DNA of 64,000 bases from NCBI RefSeq assembly GCF_015767635.1, contig NZ_CP065230.1:930001-994000 (forward strand), in the 5' to 3' direction. Within the stretch, counting starts at the first letter, position 1. Every line of letters starts with the position of its first letter. Below the pieces are notes generated by a model. The model worked only from the letters and a program-made list of their open reading frames with translations. It ran no database searches and had not been told where the DNA came from. Below are positions 1 to 8,982 of this stretch, piece after piece. Source of the DNA: Halomonas sp. A40-4 (lineage in GTDB: Bacteria; Pseudomonadota; Gammaproteobacteria; Pseudomonadales; Halomonadaceae). The position numbers and the translations under genes are program-made.

Positions 1-2358
1 GCCCTCGGCGGTCAGTCCTTCCAGCAGCCATTCGCTGGTCAGGCTCGCCTGACCGCCTAATAGACGGATACCCGCCTCTTCGGGTAGATAGCGGTTATAG
101 CGGGTGAAGTCGGGTACCTGAGTAATGGGCAGCGCGATACGCGTGGTGAAGTAGGCAGGCTCTGGCGATGCCAGCACCTCACTAAAACGGTCGGTCTGCG
201 TCGTGAGAGCGAAGTGGCGCCCTTCAAGGTGAGGTTGGTCGTCATCCTGGCGCGTGAGTGTAAAGTGCGGTATGCCCAGCGAAAGCTGGGCGTGCTCGGC
301 GCTATCCAACTGAGCCGTCAACTCGCCGCGCCCGGTGGCGAGATAGTCTAAAAAGCCCACCTCAAGCTGGTTGGCGTTGACCCTGAGGCGAGTTGGGGCC
401 AGCAGGCGGTCATCACGGAAAGCGCCCTCAGCGAATAGCTGGCCGTTGCCCGCAAGCCTTAACCCGTGAGCACTGGGCAGGAAGGCATTCAAAAAACCTA
501 GCCGCTGCACACTGCCCTCCAGAGCAAATTCCCCGCTGACCCGATTTGCGTCATTAGTTTCGGCGCGCTGGAAGCGGCCTTCTCTGAGTAACAGGGTGCT
601 CTGTAGCTGCTCTGTGGAAGCGTCCGTATCCGCGACTTGCCAACGCAAACGTGAACCGCTGATATCCAGTGCGGTGCCGTCGAGCGCTGCCTGACGAATC
701 ACCAGGGTGAGCTGGGCATTGCTTTCCAGCGTGCCTTTCTGTTCGCCGTGCTGCCATCGGGTGGTGAGTTGCTCACCGGCTAAATGGATATCGCCATGCA
801 TCTGCTGGGTGGTGATATCAAGCTGGCCGCGGCTGGTGGCTTGGCCATTGAGCAGCTGTAGCGGGGCAGGATCGGGCAAGACCGCGCTCAGGTAGGGTTG
901 CAGAACGCTGATGTCTGGCAGGCGTGCGGATTGCCAGGTAAGCCGGGCGGTAGCGTCTTCTCGCGCTTGCACAGGATCAATCGGGCTGCGCGTGTTCAGG
1001 GTGATGGTGGCGTCCGTCAGCAGCGTTCGCTCATGGTGGCGCAGGGTTGCGCCGATGAACGTAAGCGTCGCCTCGATAGCCTCTTCGGGGGTTAGCTGGG
1101 CCGTCAGCGAGCCGCTTCCTTGAGCATTGATATCCAGCAGTTGAGCCGACAGTTCTGGTGCCTGAATCGACAACGAGGCACGGTAAGGTCGGGCGTCACG
1201 AAGCGTTACACTGGCTTCGATTTGCCCGTTTCCGTCAAGGCGAATACCCTGGCCGTCAAAGGTGCCTGCCAGGTACCGGTCAAGCATGTCCAGCCGGTTG
1301 ACCTGGCCTTGTAGTTCAAGCGTGGCGCCCGTCGGCAGATCCAGCCGGTCCAGGCGCTGGTTGGGAATGCGGGCAGCAAGGCGGAGCTGGGTATCGTCGG
1401 CATAGGGCTGGCTGTCAGCCAGGACCACATCGTTTAACTGAGTGGAAAAGGTGAGCGCATCGCCTTCTGCTGCTAGGCGCACGTGCCCTTCGCCGACAGC
1501 GGTATGCAGCGACGGTGATGAATCAGGGGTTATCCAGCGCGGTGAGTCGCTTGAATGGGGCGTCAGGCGTTGCTCATCCATTGACAGACGCAGGACAGAG
1601 GCTGTCAATGTGAGCAGGCTACCGGGCTGTAACGTGCCAGCGTCAAGCGCAAGCTCGCCTTTCAACGCACCGTTACCGTCAAGCGTCAGCCAGGGCAGCG
1701 CTTGCAGGTAAGGCATGAAAACGTCCCAGGCATCGGCTTGAGCATCGATTGTCAACTGCGCTGAAAGGGCGCCAAGCAAACTGGCAATAAGCTCATGGCG
1801 TGGGATGTTTGCGGTGGATACGCTTTTCAGAGTGGCATTGGCGTCTAACTGGATATCTCGGGCCAGGGTGGCCTGGTCGCTTGGCCGCATCAAGCGCCCA
1901 TGGTGGATATCCAACGACAGATGGGGCACGGCCAAGGCGTCACGACTGAACTGAGTGTCCTTGATCTTGAGCTGGCCCTCGGCTTCCAGCGCCATATCGC
2001 CAACGGTCAGGCGGCGAAGCCCGCTTGCCTCCAGCGCTTTGATATGCAGCTCGCCGCGCAGCAAACCGAGCAAGGACAACGAAAGGGTGGCTTGCCGGGC
2101 GTCAACGGTGACGGGGATTCGATCATCTTCAAGCGCGAGGTAGAGATTTTCGACCTCCCAGCGCCCAGGGTGCAGGCTCTGGGCAGTTGACCAGCGCACC
2201 TCGACGCCTTCGATTCTGGAAATCTGCTGCGGCAGCCACTGGCTGTTGAGCAACCAGGTACTGCCGATGAGCCAGACAAGCACTACCGTCAAAGCACTCA
2301 AGAGTGTGACAACCAGGATGCGGGATAGACGTTTTGAGCGGTGACGCGGGTTTGGCAT
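1..2358 (-). CDS. AsmA/TamB/YdbH-like envelope protein, N-terminal part (partial)
   Basis: The reading frame is open for 786 codons from an ATG and runs off the left window edge. The start MPNPRHRSKRLSR is followed by one membrane segment (about residues 12-35), then a long stretch of alternating hydrophobic/polar beta-strand-like sequence rich in LxLDG and GxLxAQ patterns. That is typical of the AsmA/TamB/YdbH superfamily of long beta-groove proteins proposed to move phospholipids between the two membranes. The anchor would sit in the inner membrane with the rest in the periplasm. YdbH is my best family guess because of the size and overall pattern. The C-terminus, which would decide the subfamily, lies outside the window. 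Confidence 0.7.
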   Translation of the reverse strand, partial: MPNPRHRSKRLSRILVVTLLSALTVVLVWLIGSTWLLNSQWLPQQISRIEGVEVRWSTAQSLHPGRWEVENLYLALEDDRIPVTVDARQATLSLSLLGLLRGELHIKALEASGLRRLTVGDMALEAEGQLKIKDTQFSRDALAVPHLSLDIHHGRLMRPSDQATLARDIQLDANATLKSVSTANIPRHELIASLLGALSAQLTIDAQADAWDVFMPYLQALPWLTLDGNGALKGELALDAGTLQPGSLLTLTASVLRLSMDEQRLTPHSSDSPRWITPDSSPSLHTAVGEGHVRLAAEGDALTFSTQLNDVVLADSQPYADDTQLRLAARIPNQRLDRLDLPTGATLELQGQVNRLDMLDRYLAGTFDGQGIRLDGNGQIEASVTLRDARPYRASLSIQAPELSAQLLDINAQGSGSLTAQLTPEEAIEATLTFIGATLRHHERTLLTDATITLNTRSPIDPVQAREDATARLTWQSARLPDISVLQPYLSAVLPDPAPLQLLNGQATSRGQLDITTQQMHGDIHLAGEQLTTRWQHGEQKGTLESNAQLTLVIRQAALDGTALDISGSRLRWQVADTDASTEQLQSTLLLREGRFQRAETNDANRVSGEFALEGSVQRLGFLNAFLPSAHGLRLAGNGQLFAEGAFRDDRLLAPTRLRVNANQLEVGFLDYLATGRGELTAQLDSAEHAQLSLGIPHFTLTRQDDDQPHLEGRHFALTTQTDRFSEVLASPEPAYFTTRIALPITQVPDFTRYNRYLPEEAGIRLLGGQASLTSEWLLEGLTAEG

Positions 2359-2405
2359 ACGGCTTCCTTGCAGATGACTCCTGCTGATCGACGTTTTATG
2401 GCATT

Positions 2406-3179
2406 ATGCGCGTCGTAAGCCCGCCATCGACTTTTGATTTCAACGCTAAGCAGACAGCCAACGCCATGTTCAAGGAATTTTACACGCAGCGCGGAGAGTA
2501 TGTGGTGATCTCCGCTGAGCAGGCCAGCCACTTCGCCAAGGGCGTCGCGGGGGACTACAACCCGATCCATAATCCGGATGCGCGGCGTTTCTGTGTGCCA
2601 GGGGACCTTCTTTTTGCGCTGGTGTTGGCAAAATTTGGTTTGTCACGGCACATGACGTTTCGTTTTACCAGCATGGTGGGCGCGGATACACCACTGTTGT
2701 TCAGCGAAGCTGAAAATGGCGAGCTTCACGTATGCGGTGAAGACGGTAAACATTATTTACAGGTTACCCGACGGGGGGAGTGGACCAACGATGCCTCGGT
2801 AGTAGAAGCGTTTGCCCGCTGCTACGTAGCGTTTTCGGGCAAGAATTTTCCCCACTACCTCAAGCCGCTCATGGAACAGCACGGGGTCATGTTCAACCCC
2901 AAGCGTCCATTGGTGATCTACGACAGCATGGGGTTTTCGCTGGAGCGTCTGAACGCTGTATCGCCGGGATTGACGCTCAGCGACTCGTCGCTGGATGTGC
3001 AGGGCAAGCGTGCCGATGCGTTACTCGAATTTGCCATTCAATCAGCGGGCGAGCCGGTTGGGGTAGGCTCCAAGAAGTTGGTCGTCAGCGGGCTATGCCC
3101 CTATGACGCCGATGAAATGGCGGCGATTGTGGAAGAGTTCTATCGGCTCAAGGCTGCCTATCTCGCATCAGTCGAGTAA
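2406..3179 (+). CDS. DUF3581 family protein
   Basis: The 257-residue product resembles the gammaproteobacterial DUF3581 family, which has no assigned function. The segment AGDYNPIHNPDARRFCVPGDLLFALVLAKFG (residues about 49-79, key residues D-N-P-I-H-N-D and the glycine) recalls the hydratase motif of MaoC-like hot-dog proteins, so a fold of that type is possible. A second in-frame ATG at 2466 (MFKEFYTQRGEY) starts where conserved sequence appears to begin and may be the true start. Neither start has a strong Shine-Dalgarno sequence. The gene is divergent from the AsmA-like gene and shares a short promoter region with it. Confidence 0.75.
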   Translation: MRVVSPPSTFDFNAKQTANAMFKEFYTQRGEYVVISAEQASHFAKGVAGDYNPIHNPDARRFCVPGDLLFALVLAKFGLSRHMTFRFTSMVGADTPLLFSEAENGELHVCGEDGKHYLQVTRRGEWTNDASVVEAFARCYVAFSGKNFPHYLKPLMEQHGVMFNPKRPLVIYDSMGFSLERLNAVSPGLTLSDSSLDVQGKRADALLEFAIQSAGEPVGVGSKKLVVSGLCPYDADEMAAIVEEFYRLKAAYLASVE

Positions 3180-3283
3180 GCAGGCAAGCCGGGTACGACG
3201 TTAGTGGCGATGGCTGCCCTCAACGCTTGGGGTAGGGTATTCTTGGCTTCTCATCATAATGCCGTGCCACGCGCAGGTTCCAT

Positions 3284-3339
3284 GCAACAAGTACTGCGCA
3301 ACAAGTACTGGGCAACAAGTACCGGGCAACAGGCACGAC
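3284..3339 (+). repeat. Four tandem copies of a 14-bp unit upstream of dctP
   Basis: The unit GCAACAAGTACTGC is repeated four times without gaps (units begin at 3284, 3298, 3312 and 3326). The first three copies differ only in the last few bases and the fourth is degenerate (GCAACAGGCACGAC). The array ends 21 bp before the dctP start codon, so it lies in the 5' leader or promoter. Confidence 0.85.
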
Positions 3340-3360
3340 GCAAATTACAAGAGGCGCTAC

Positions 3361-4344
3361 ATGAACCATCGTAAACTGCTGACCCTTGCCATTACCGCGA
3401 CTACGCTGGCGGCAGCGTCACTCAGCACTCAGGCACGCGACTTTCGTTTAGGACTGATTACCCCCGCCCAGCATCTCTGGTCGACCGAAGCGGAAGCCTT
3501 TGCCGACACCTTGCATGAGCGCTCTGATGGCGAGCATAGCGTATCGGTTTTCCCTGCCCAGCAACTGGGTAACGAAGCGCAGATGGTGCAGCAGTTGCAA
3601 AGCGGTGCGCTGGACATGGCTTTCCTGACCATTGCCGAAATCTCCAATCGGATTCCCGACTTTGGCGCGCTTTATGCGCCTTATCTGGTTGATGACGTCA
3701 ACCACGCTGCTCGCTTGCTGCGTTCAGACGCTGCTGGCGAGCTGCTGGACCTGATGCCGGAAGGTGTCGGTCTGGTCGGCGTTGGTTACGGTATGGTGGG
3801 CATGCGTCAGGTGCTCAGCCGTGACCCTATCGAGAGTGCTGATGACCTGGAAGGCCTGCGCCTGCGGATTACCCCATTTGAGCCAATCCGTGATTTCTAT
3901 ACGGCAACCGGTGCGGCCCCAGCGCCCATGCCGCTGTTGGAAGTGTACGATGCCCTGGCCAACGGTCAGGTAGATGCCATCGATATGGATTTCGACTCTA
4001 TTCTGATTCTAAAATTCTACGAGCAGGCCGATAACCTGCTGATCTCCAATCACATGATGTTCCCCATGGTGGGGGTGGTGTCCGGGCGTGTATGGCGGGA
4101 GCTATCCGAAGAAGACCGTGAACTGATCGACACGACCATGGCCGAGCATCTGGAGAATGTACTGGTAGGCTTTGAGCAAAAAGACGCCGCTCAGGAAGAA
4201 GAGATCCGTGCGCTGGATATCAATATCGTCGAAGCGGATGCTGAGTTTTTCGCCGAGGCGATTGCCGAGTGGGAAGATATCTGGGCACCCAAGGCGCCGA
4301 TGCTGGAAACCCTGCGCGAGGAAGCCGATCGCCTGCGCGAGTAA
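3361..4344 (+). CDS. dctP: TRAP transporter substrate-binding protein, DctP family
   Basis: This 327-residue periplasmic protein captures a small carboxylate for the TRAP permease encoded just downstream. The ATG is preceded by an AAGAGG ribosome site. Residues 1-22 form a Sec signal peptide with a probable cleavage after STQA. The body has the DctP pattern: an N-terminal lobe (FRLGLITPAQHLW), the central GLRLRITPFEPI segment with the usual substrate-carboxylate arginine, and the connecting long helices. The ligand cannot be read from sequence. The next genes encode the two membrane subunits, so this is a complete TRAP operon. An upstream in-frame ATG at 3259 would place the repeat array in the coding region and abolish the signal peptide, so it was rejected. 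Confidence 0.93.
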   Translation: MNHRKLLTLAITATTLAAASLSTQARDFRLGLITPAQHLWSTEAEAFADTLHERSDGEHSVSVFPAQQLGNEAQMVQQLQSGALDMAFLTIAEISNRIPDFGALYAPYLVDDVNHAARLLRSDAAGELLDLMPEGVGLVGVGYGMVGMRQVLSRDPIESADDLEGLRLRITPFEPIRDFYTATGAAPAPMPLLEVYDALANGQVDAIDMDFDSILILKFYEQADNLLISNHMMFPMVGVVSGRVWRELSEEDRELIDTTMAEHLENVLVGFEQKDAAQEEEIRALDINIVEADAEFFAEAIAEWEDIWAPKAPMLETLREEADRLRE

Positions 4345-4393
4345 ACCGCCGACAAGCCAACCACTCGACCACTGACGAGGACCATCCACGATC

Positions 4394-4957
4394 ATGTTGC
4401 AACGCCTTTCCTCGGGGCTTGCCCGCTTTGAAGAAACCGCCGCTGCCGCTCTGGCCGCGGCGGTGACGTGTTTGATCCTGATCAATATTGCCTTTCGTGT
4501 ACTGGGTAACCCGCTTTATTGGATAAGTGAGTTATCCATTTACGCGATGATCTGGATGACGTTCCTGATTGCTGGCGCAGTATTCAAGCGTCGCCAGGGA
4601 GTGGCGGTGACTCTGCTGAGCGATGTGCTGCCCCGCGCCGGGCGAAAACTGATCGTCCTCTGGGTGGATGCCATGGTGCTGGTGTTTGCCCTGCTGCTCG
4701 TTTGGCTTTGCTGGCGCTGGTATCAGCCCTTCACGCTCGCCCAACTAGGCTTCGACACCGGCGCGTTTCAGGGGCAGACCTTCAACTTCATATACGCCGA
4801 GAACACCTCAACGCTGGGCGTGAAGAAGTTCTGGGTTTGGTTGATCGTGCCGTGGTTTGCGCTATCGCTCTCCCTGCATGGGCTGGCCAACGTCTGGCAG
4901 TCCGTCACCCAGTGGCGCCGCCCTGACGACGAACCGACGGTCGAGACCTTACGATGA
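4394..4957 (+). CDS. dctQ: TRAP transporter small permease, DctQ family
   Basis: The 187-residue protein has four predicted membrane helices (about residues 16-36, 48-66, 92-112 and 146-168), the size and layout of DctQ subunits. The motif YWISELSIYAMIWMTFLIAGAV (positions 41-62) is the conserved DctQ signature region, with the glutamate and the WMTF core visible. DctQ pairs with the large permease DctM in the inner membrane and helps dock the binding protein. It lies 49 bp after dctP and 16 bp before dctM, consistent with one transcript. Confidence 0.92.
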   Translation: MLQRLSSGLARFEETAAAALAAAVTCLILINIAFRVLGNPLYWISELSIYAMIWMTFLIAGAVFKRRQGVAVTLLSDVLPRAGRKLIVLWVDAMVLVFALLLVWLCWRWYQPFTLAQLGFDTGAFQGQTFNFIYAENTSTLGVKKFWVWLIVPWFALSLSLHGLANVWQSVTQWRRPDDEPTVETLR

Positions 4958-4973
4958 TGCGGGTGGAGCGCTT

Positions 4974-6239
4974 ATGACGATTGTCGTGTTTGTACTGCTA
5001 CTGATCAGTGCCGTGCCGATTGCCCTGGTGCTCGCACTGACAGCGATGGTGTATATCTATGTGTCGGGCAATAGCGTGCTGTTCGAGTCTTACCCGCAGC
5101 AATTATTCAGCGCCATCGAGAGCTATGGGCTGCTGGCGATCCCGCTATTCATGCTGGCTGGAGAGCTGATGAACGAAGGCGGTCTCACCCGACGTTTGAT
5201 CGCCCTGGCACGAATTCTGGTGGGCGGTTTCCGTGGAGGCCTGGCATATATCAACCTGGTCGCCAACATGATGATGGCGGCCATTATCGGCTCGGCGGCG
5301 TCGCAAATCGCTATCATGTCCCGCGCCATGGTGCCCGCCATGGAAGAGGAAGGCTACGATACGCCGTACAGCGCGGCGATTACCGCGGCAGGTGGTCTGC
5401 TGTCGCCGATCATCCCGCCCTCGATGCTGTTTGTGCTGTTCGGAGTAATGGCCCAGGTACCTATCGCCGAGATGTTTATTGCCGGGTTGTTGCCGGGGTT
5501 ACTGCTGGGAGCAAGTTTCTTTATCGTGATCGCGCTAGTCGGCTTGGTGCAGCAATACCCCAAAGGCCAGTGGCCCAGTCGCCGTCAGGCGGTGCACGAT
5601 GCGCTTTGGGGGCTGCCAGCAATGCTGATTCCGGTGATTATTATCGGCGGCATTCTGTGGGGCATTGCCACACCCACCGAGTCGGCGGCGTTGGCCTCGC
5701 TTGCGGCCTTGATCATGGGGCGTTTTGTGTATGGCGAACTACGTCTGGTTCAAATGCCCCAAGTGCTCAAACGCACGGCGGTCAATGCCGGTTTGGTCAT
5801 CATGCTGATTGCCGCCGCTGGCGTATTTGGCTGGGTGGTGATCTACGAACAGTTGCCACAGATGGCGGCCGAGTGGATCGCAGCCCTTACTGCCAATCCC
5901 TTCATTTTCCTGCTCATGGTGATTGGCGCACTGTTGCTGGTGGGCATGGTCATCGACGGTATCGCCGCGCTGATTCTTGTGGTGCCGATCCTGATGCCGA
6001 TTGCCGAGACGCAATTTGCCATCAGCCCTTATCAGTTTGGCGTCGTGGTATGTCTGACCTTGGTATTGGGGCTGTTAACGCCCCCTGTTGGTGCCGGGCT
6101 GTTTATCGCTTCTTCGATGACCGGCGCACCACCGCTGAAAATCTTCCGTGCACTGCTGCCGTTTTTGCTGGCAACCCTGGTCACGCTGGTGCTGCTCGCA
6201 TGGCTGCCGTGGCTGACCAACGGGCTGATCCAGCGATAA
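4974..6239 (+). CDS. dctM: TRAP transporter large permease, DctM family
   Basis: The 421-residue protein has about 12 hydrophobic segments and family features such as the helix AAIIGSAASQIAIMSR and the proline-rich GGLLSPIIPPSMLFVLFG, both typical of DctM. It is the sodium-driven transport subunit. The ATG of MTIVVFVLLL follows a GGTGGAG ribosome site and was preferred over an upstream in-frame start at 4857, which would overlap dctQ heavily with soluble sequence. The next gene on the strand, mmsA, is 183 bp away, so the operon probably ends here. Confidence 0.94.
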   Translation: MTIVVFVLLLISAVPIALVLALTAMVYIYVSGNSVLFESYPQQLFSAIESYGLLAIPLFMLAGELMNEGGLTRRLIALARILVGGFRGGLAYINLVANMMMAAIIGSAASQIAIMSRAMVPAMEEEGYDTPYSAAITAAGGLLSPIIPPSMLFVLFGVMAQVPIAEMFIAGLLPGLLLGASFFIVIALVGLVQQYPKGQWPSRRQAVHDALWGLPAMLIPVIIIGGILWGIATPTESAALASLAALIMGRFVYGELRLVQMPQVLKRTAVNAGLVIMLIAAAGVFGWVVIYEQLPQMAAEWIAALTANPFIFLLMVIGALLLVGMVIDGIAALILVVPILMPIAETQFAISPYQFGVVVCLTLVLGLLTPPVGAGLFIASSMTGAPPLKIFRALLPFLLATLVTLVLLAWLPWLTNGLIQR

Positions 6240-6288
6240 CAAACCGCTGCAAAACGATGTTCCTGGTGCTGTTTCGCTGGTACGTGTT

Positions 6289-6309
6289 CTGCTGGCGCAT
6301 TGCCAGCAG
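6289..6309 (+). terminator. Hairpin after the TRAP operon
   Basis: CTGCTGGC and GCCAGCAG form a perfect 8-bp stem around a 5-nt loop, 49 bp past the dctM stop. There is no U-run after it, so it may be a transcript-end stabiliser rather than a true intrinsic terminator. The rest of the gap up to mmsA holds a short GTTTACGTTTACGT direct repeat and no recognisable gene. Confidence 0.4.
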
Positions 6310-6422
6310 CACGTCGTGATGGAAAGGCTAATTGACGCCGCGCGCGAGATTCTGTTTACTCGTGCAATAACGCGTTTACGTTTACGTCAACTTTCTAACA
6401 CAATGACAACAGGAGCAACGCC

Positions 6423-7922
6423 ATGCCCATTCGCGATATCCCCATGTTTATCGATGGTCAGCCCGTCATGTCCCAGAGCCAGGAATGGCGTGATGTGGTG
6501 AATCCCGCTACCCAGGAAGTCGTCGCTCGCGTGCCTTTCTGCACCGCCGACGAAGTCGAGCGCGCCATTGCCAGCGCTGAAATGGCCTTCAAGGAGTGGC
6601 GCAAGGTACCGCTGGGTAAACGGATGCGCATCATGCTCAAGCTACAGGCGCTGATTCGCGAGCACACCCCAGAGTTGGCGGCGTTGATTACAGAAGAGCA
6701 CGGCAAAACCCTGCCGGATGCTGAAGGCGAGGTCGGGCGCGGACTGGAGGTGGTCGAGCATGCCTGCTCCATTACCTCACTCCAGTTGGGAGAACTGGCC
6801 AATAATGCCGCCAACGAGGTCGATGTCTACACCATGCACCACCCGCTGGGTGTCGGGGCGGGCATTACTGCTTTCAACTTCCCGATCATGCTGCCCTGTT
6901 TCATGTTCCCGCTGGCCATTGCGACCGGTAATACCTTCGTGCTGAAACCCTCGGAGCAGGATCCCAGCTCGACCATGCGCCTGGTGGAGCTTGCCCACGA
7001 AGCGGGCATTCCGGCGGGCGTATTGAATGTGGTTCACGGCGGCCCCGAGGTGGCGAACCAGATCGCCGATCATCAGGCGATCAAGGCGCTGTCGTTCATT
7101 GGCTCATCCCACGTAGGCTCGCTGCTGTATAACCGCGCCGCCGCGGCGGGTAAACGCATGCAGGCGATGATGGGCGCCAAGAACCATTGCGTGGTCATGC
7201 CCGATGCCAATCGCAGTCAGGCGATCGACAGCCTTCTGGGCTCTGCCTTTGGGGCGGCCGGGCAGCGTTGCATGGCCAACTCGGTGGTGGTCCTGGTGGG
7301 GGAAGCCCGTGAATGGCTCGACGATATTGTGGAAGGCGCTCGTGGCATGAAAGTCGGGCCTGGCACCCAGCGCGACGCTGACTTGGGCCCGCTGGTATCC
7401 CCTCAGGCCAAGGAGCGCGTCGAGCGTTTGATTGGCGCAGGTGAAAAAGAGGGCGCCAGATTAATGGTCGACGGGCGAGGCTGCTCGGTTGATGGATATC
7501 CGGAAGGTAATTTTGTCGGGCCGACGTTATTTGCCGACGTGACGGCAGACATGTCCATCTACCGGGAAGAGATCTTTGGCCCGGTACTCTGCGTGGTCAG
7601 CGTGGCAACCCTGGATGATGCCATCGCGTTCATCAATGCCAACCCCAACGGCAACGGCACCTCGATCTTTACCAACTCCGGATGGGTGGCGCGGCGCTTT
7701 GAAAACGATATCGATGTGGGGCAGATCGGCATCAACGTACCGATCCCGGTGCCGGTGGCCTATTTCAGCTTTACCGGTTCGCGAGGCTCGAAGCTTGGTG
7801 ACCTGGGTCCCAACGGCAAGCAGGCGATTGCTTTCTGGACGCAGACCAAGACCGTGACAGCACGCTGGTTTGAGCCGGAAAACGTCTCCAGCGGTATCAA
7901 TAGCACCATCTCACTTGGCTGA
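6423..7922 (+). CDS. mmsA: CoA-acylating methylmalonate-semialdehyde dehydrogenase
   Basis: The 499-residue enzyme converts methylmalonate semialdehyde (valine catabolism) or malonate semialdehyde (beta-alanine or inositol catabolism) with CoA and NAD to propionyl- or acetyl-CoA. The catalytic cysteine is C283 in [11 protein letters not shown]. The motif MGAKNH around residues 250-255 replaces the general-base glutamate region of ordinary aldehyde dehydrogenases, a hallmark of the MmsA family. FNFP (about 151-154) is the NAD-site motif. A good AGGAG ribosome site precedes the ATG. No partner such as mmsB adjoins it. The TRAP operon upstream may or may not be functionally linked. Confidence 0.93.
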   Translation: MPIRDIPMFIDGQPVMSQSQEWRDVVNPATQEVVARVPFCTADEVERAIASAEMAFKEWRKVPLGKRMRIMLKLQALIREHTPELAALITEEHGKTLPDAEGEVGRGLEVVEHACSITSLQLGELANNAANEVDVYTMHHPLGVGAGITAFNFPIMLPCFMFPLAIATGNTFVLKPSEQDPSSTMRLVELAHEAGIPAGVLNVVHGGPEVANQIADHQAIKALSFIGSSHVGSLLYNRAAAAGKRMQAMMGAKNHCVVMPDANRSQAIDSLLGSAFGAAGQRCMANSVVVLVGEAREWLDDIVEGARGMKVGPGTQRDADLGPLVSPQAKERVERLIGAGEKEGARLMVDGRGCSVDGYPEGNFVGPTLFADVTADMSIYREEIFGPVLCVVSVATLDDAIAFINANPNGNGTSIFTNSGWVARRFENDIDVGQIGINVPIPVPVAYFSFTGSRGSKLGDLGPNGKQAIAFWTQTKTVTARWFEPENVSSGINSTISLG

Positions 7923-7942
7923 TGTCACTCGCCAAACGATAT

Positions 7943-7970
7943 TTCCCTCGGCCTGAATGGGCCGAGGGAA
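7943..7970. terminator. Convergent hairpin between mmsA and the downstream minus-strand gene
   Basis: TTCCCTCGGCC and GGCCGAGGGAA form a perfect 11-bp stem with a 6-nt loop. It sits in the 62-bp gap between two convergent stop codons, so it can serve both strands, although neither side has a strong U-tract. Confidence 0.65.
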
Positions 7971-7984
7971 CGTCAATGCGAGGA

Positions 7985-8677
7985 CTAAAAATCCTGGAAC
8001 AGCGGTAAACTCTCCTCCAGCAGCCGTTCAATCGGATCAAGCTGACTCTCGTGCAGCACCAGCATTGAAGGCTCGCTGGCAAAATGCTTGCCGGTTGGCA
8101 CCAGCAGTGCAAACTCGCCTTCTTCAAGATGAAATTCGTGAATCTCGCGCAGCCCTTGGGCGGTATAGCACTGGGTGCAGCGGTACGCTTCGTCCTCGCC
8201 GTATACCAGGCGGTGGTACATCTTGAACAGCGTATAAAGTGCCAAACCGCCTTCAAAAGCAGGCCAGCGGGCCGGAATAGTGCGCGTTTCTTCATCCAGC
8301 GTTTGCCCGTCTGCCTCGGCATTGGCGATCGCATCGTCTAGCGGGCTGGCCAGCAGGTCATCACGGGCGGCCGGAAGGGCGACGTTGTCTTTTGAAGCCT
8401 GAGTAAAGGTGCTGACTGCGCGTTTAAAATCAGCCACGTTGTGAATGGCGTAGTCGGCATGCTGCAAGTCATCCGGCTCGAAACCGCCGTTCTCCCATCC
8501 ATGGATGACTCTCAACGTCATCAAGCCACGCTCCATGGGGCGTGCCAACAGCAAGTAAAGCGCAATATGCAGATGTAACTGTCGCTCATCCGTATCGTTT
8601 TCAAACGCATTGTAAGGGTCAGCAAACAAGGCGTGGAGCCTGCCCGGCGTATGTTCCTTGGCTTCTGTATAGCGCAT
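7985..8677 (-). CDS. Conserved hypothetical protein, 230 residues
   Basis: I do not recognise a family. The protein is acidic, soluble and mostly helical by composition. It starts MRYTEAKEHTPGRLHALFADPYNAF, carries one CxxC pair (RCTQCY, near residue 167) that could bind metal or form a disulfide, and ends in an acidic stretch. The chosen ATG is where coherent protein-like composition begins. A longer frame to 8800 adds 41 residues of basic, low-quality sequence. It is convergent with mmsA and divergent from the riboswitch-controlled transporter. Confidence 0.6.
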   Translation of the reverse strand: MRYTEAKEHTPGRLHALFADPYNAFENDTDERQLHLHIALYLLLARPMERGLMTLRVIHGWENGGFEPDDLQHADYAIHNVADFKRAVSTFTQASKDNVALPAARDDLLASPLDDAIANAEADGQTLDEETRTIPARWPAFEGGLALYTLFKMYHRLVYGEDEAYRCTQCYTAQGLREIHEFHLEEGEFALLVPTGKHFASEPSMLVLHESQLDPIERLLEESLPLFQDF

Positions 8678-8840
8678 TAGAGATTTCCCGTTGAGCGAAC
8701 CGTGTCGCTCTGGGCGCACGGTTTCTATAACGTTATTAGAGCACCTACGGAGTATGGCGAGCGATGACGCGGATTGAAAGCCCTCGGCCGTGTGAAGCAC
8801 CGAGTGCTTGCGCGTTATGGCATGCGCGCGCCACTTTACG

Positions 8841-8868
8841 TTGGTGCGATTCTCGTTGAGAATAATAC
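8841..8868 (+). promoter_or_regulatory. Possible sigma-70 promoter of the riboswitch transcript
   Basis: TTGGTG and TAATAC are spaced 16 bp apart, about 20 bp upstream of the TPP aptamer. The match is modest and was found only by eye. The overlapping palindrome TTCTCGTTGAGAA (8850-8862) could be an operator, but no regulator is suggested. Confidence 0.3.
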
Positions 8869-8890
8869 CTGTTCATAACGATCTTTCACA

Positions 8891-8978
8891 CACTGTCGCC
8901 AGGGGGGCCTCGAAGAGGCTGAGAGTGCGCTTGCGCTGACCCTGGAACCTGATCCGGATGATACCGGCGGAGGAAGTG
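8891..8978 (+). ncRNA. TPP riboswitch (THI element)
   Basis: The conserved TPP aptamer elements occur in order: GGGGGGCC, CTGAGAG (8919-8925), GACCCTGGAACCTGATC with the ACCTGATC core at 8947-8954, GGATGATACCGGCGG, and the 3' closing strand. CACT at the 5' end can pair with AGTG at the 3' end to close P1. The ribosome site AGGAAG (8971-8976) lies inside the 3' closing strand, six bases before the start codon. Ligand binding would therefore hide it directly, which is translational repression by thiamine pyrophosphate as is usual in proteobacteria. Confidence 0.95.
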
Positions 8979-8982
8979 CGAC

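Noticed and set aside
5570..6319. 249-codon second frame within the TRAP large permease
   Set aside because: Same-strand frameshifted shadow of dctM. It is Arg-, His- and Cys-rich without membrane segments, while dctM keeps its full length.
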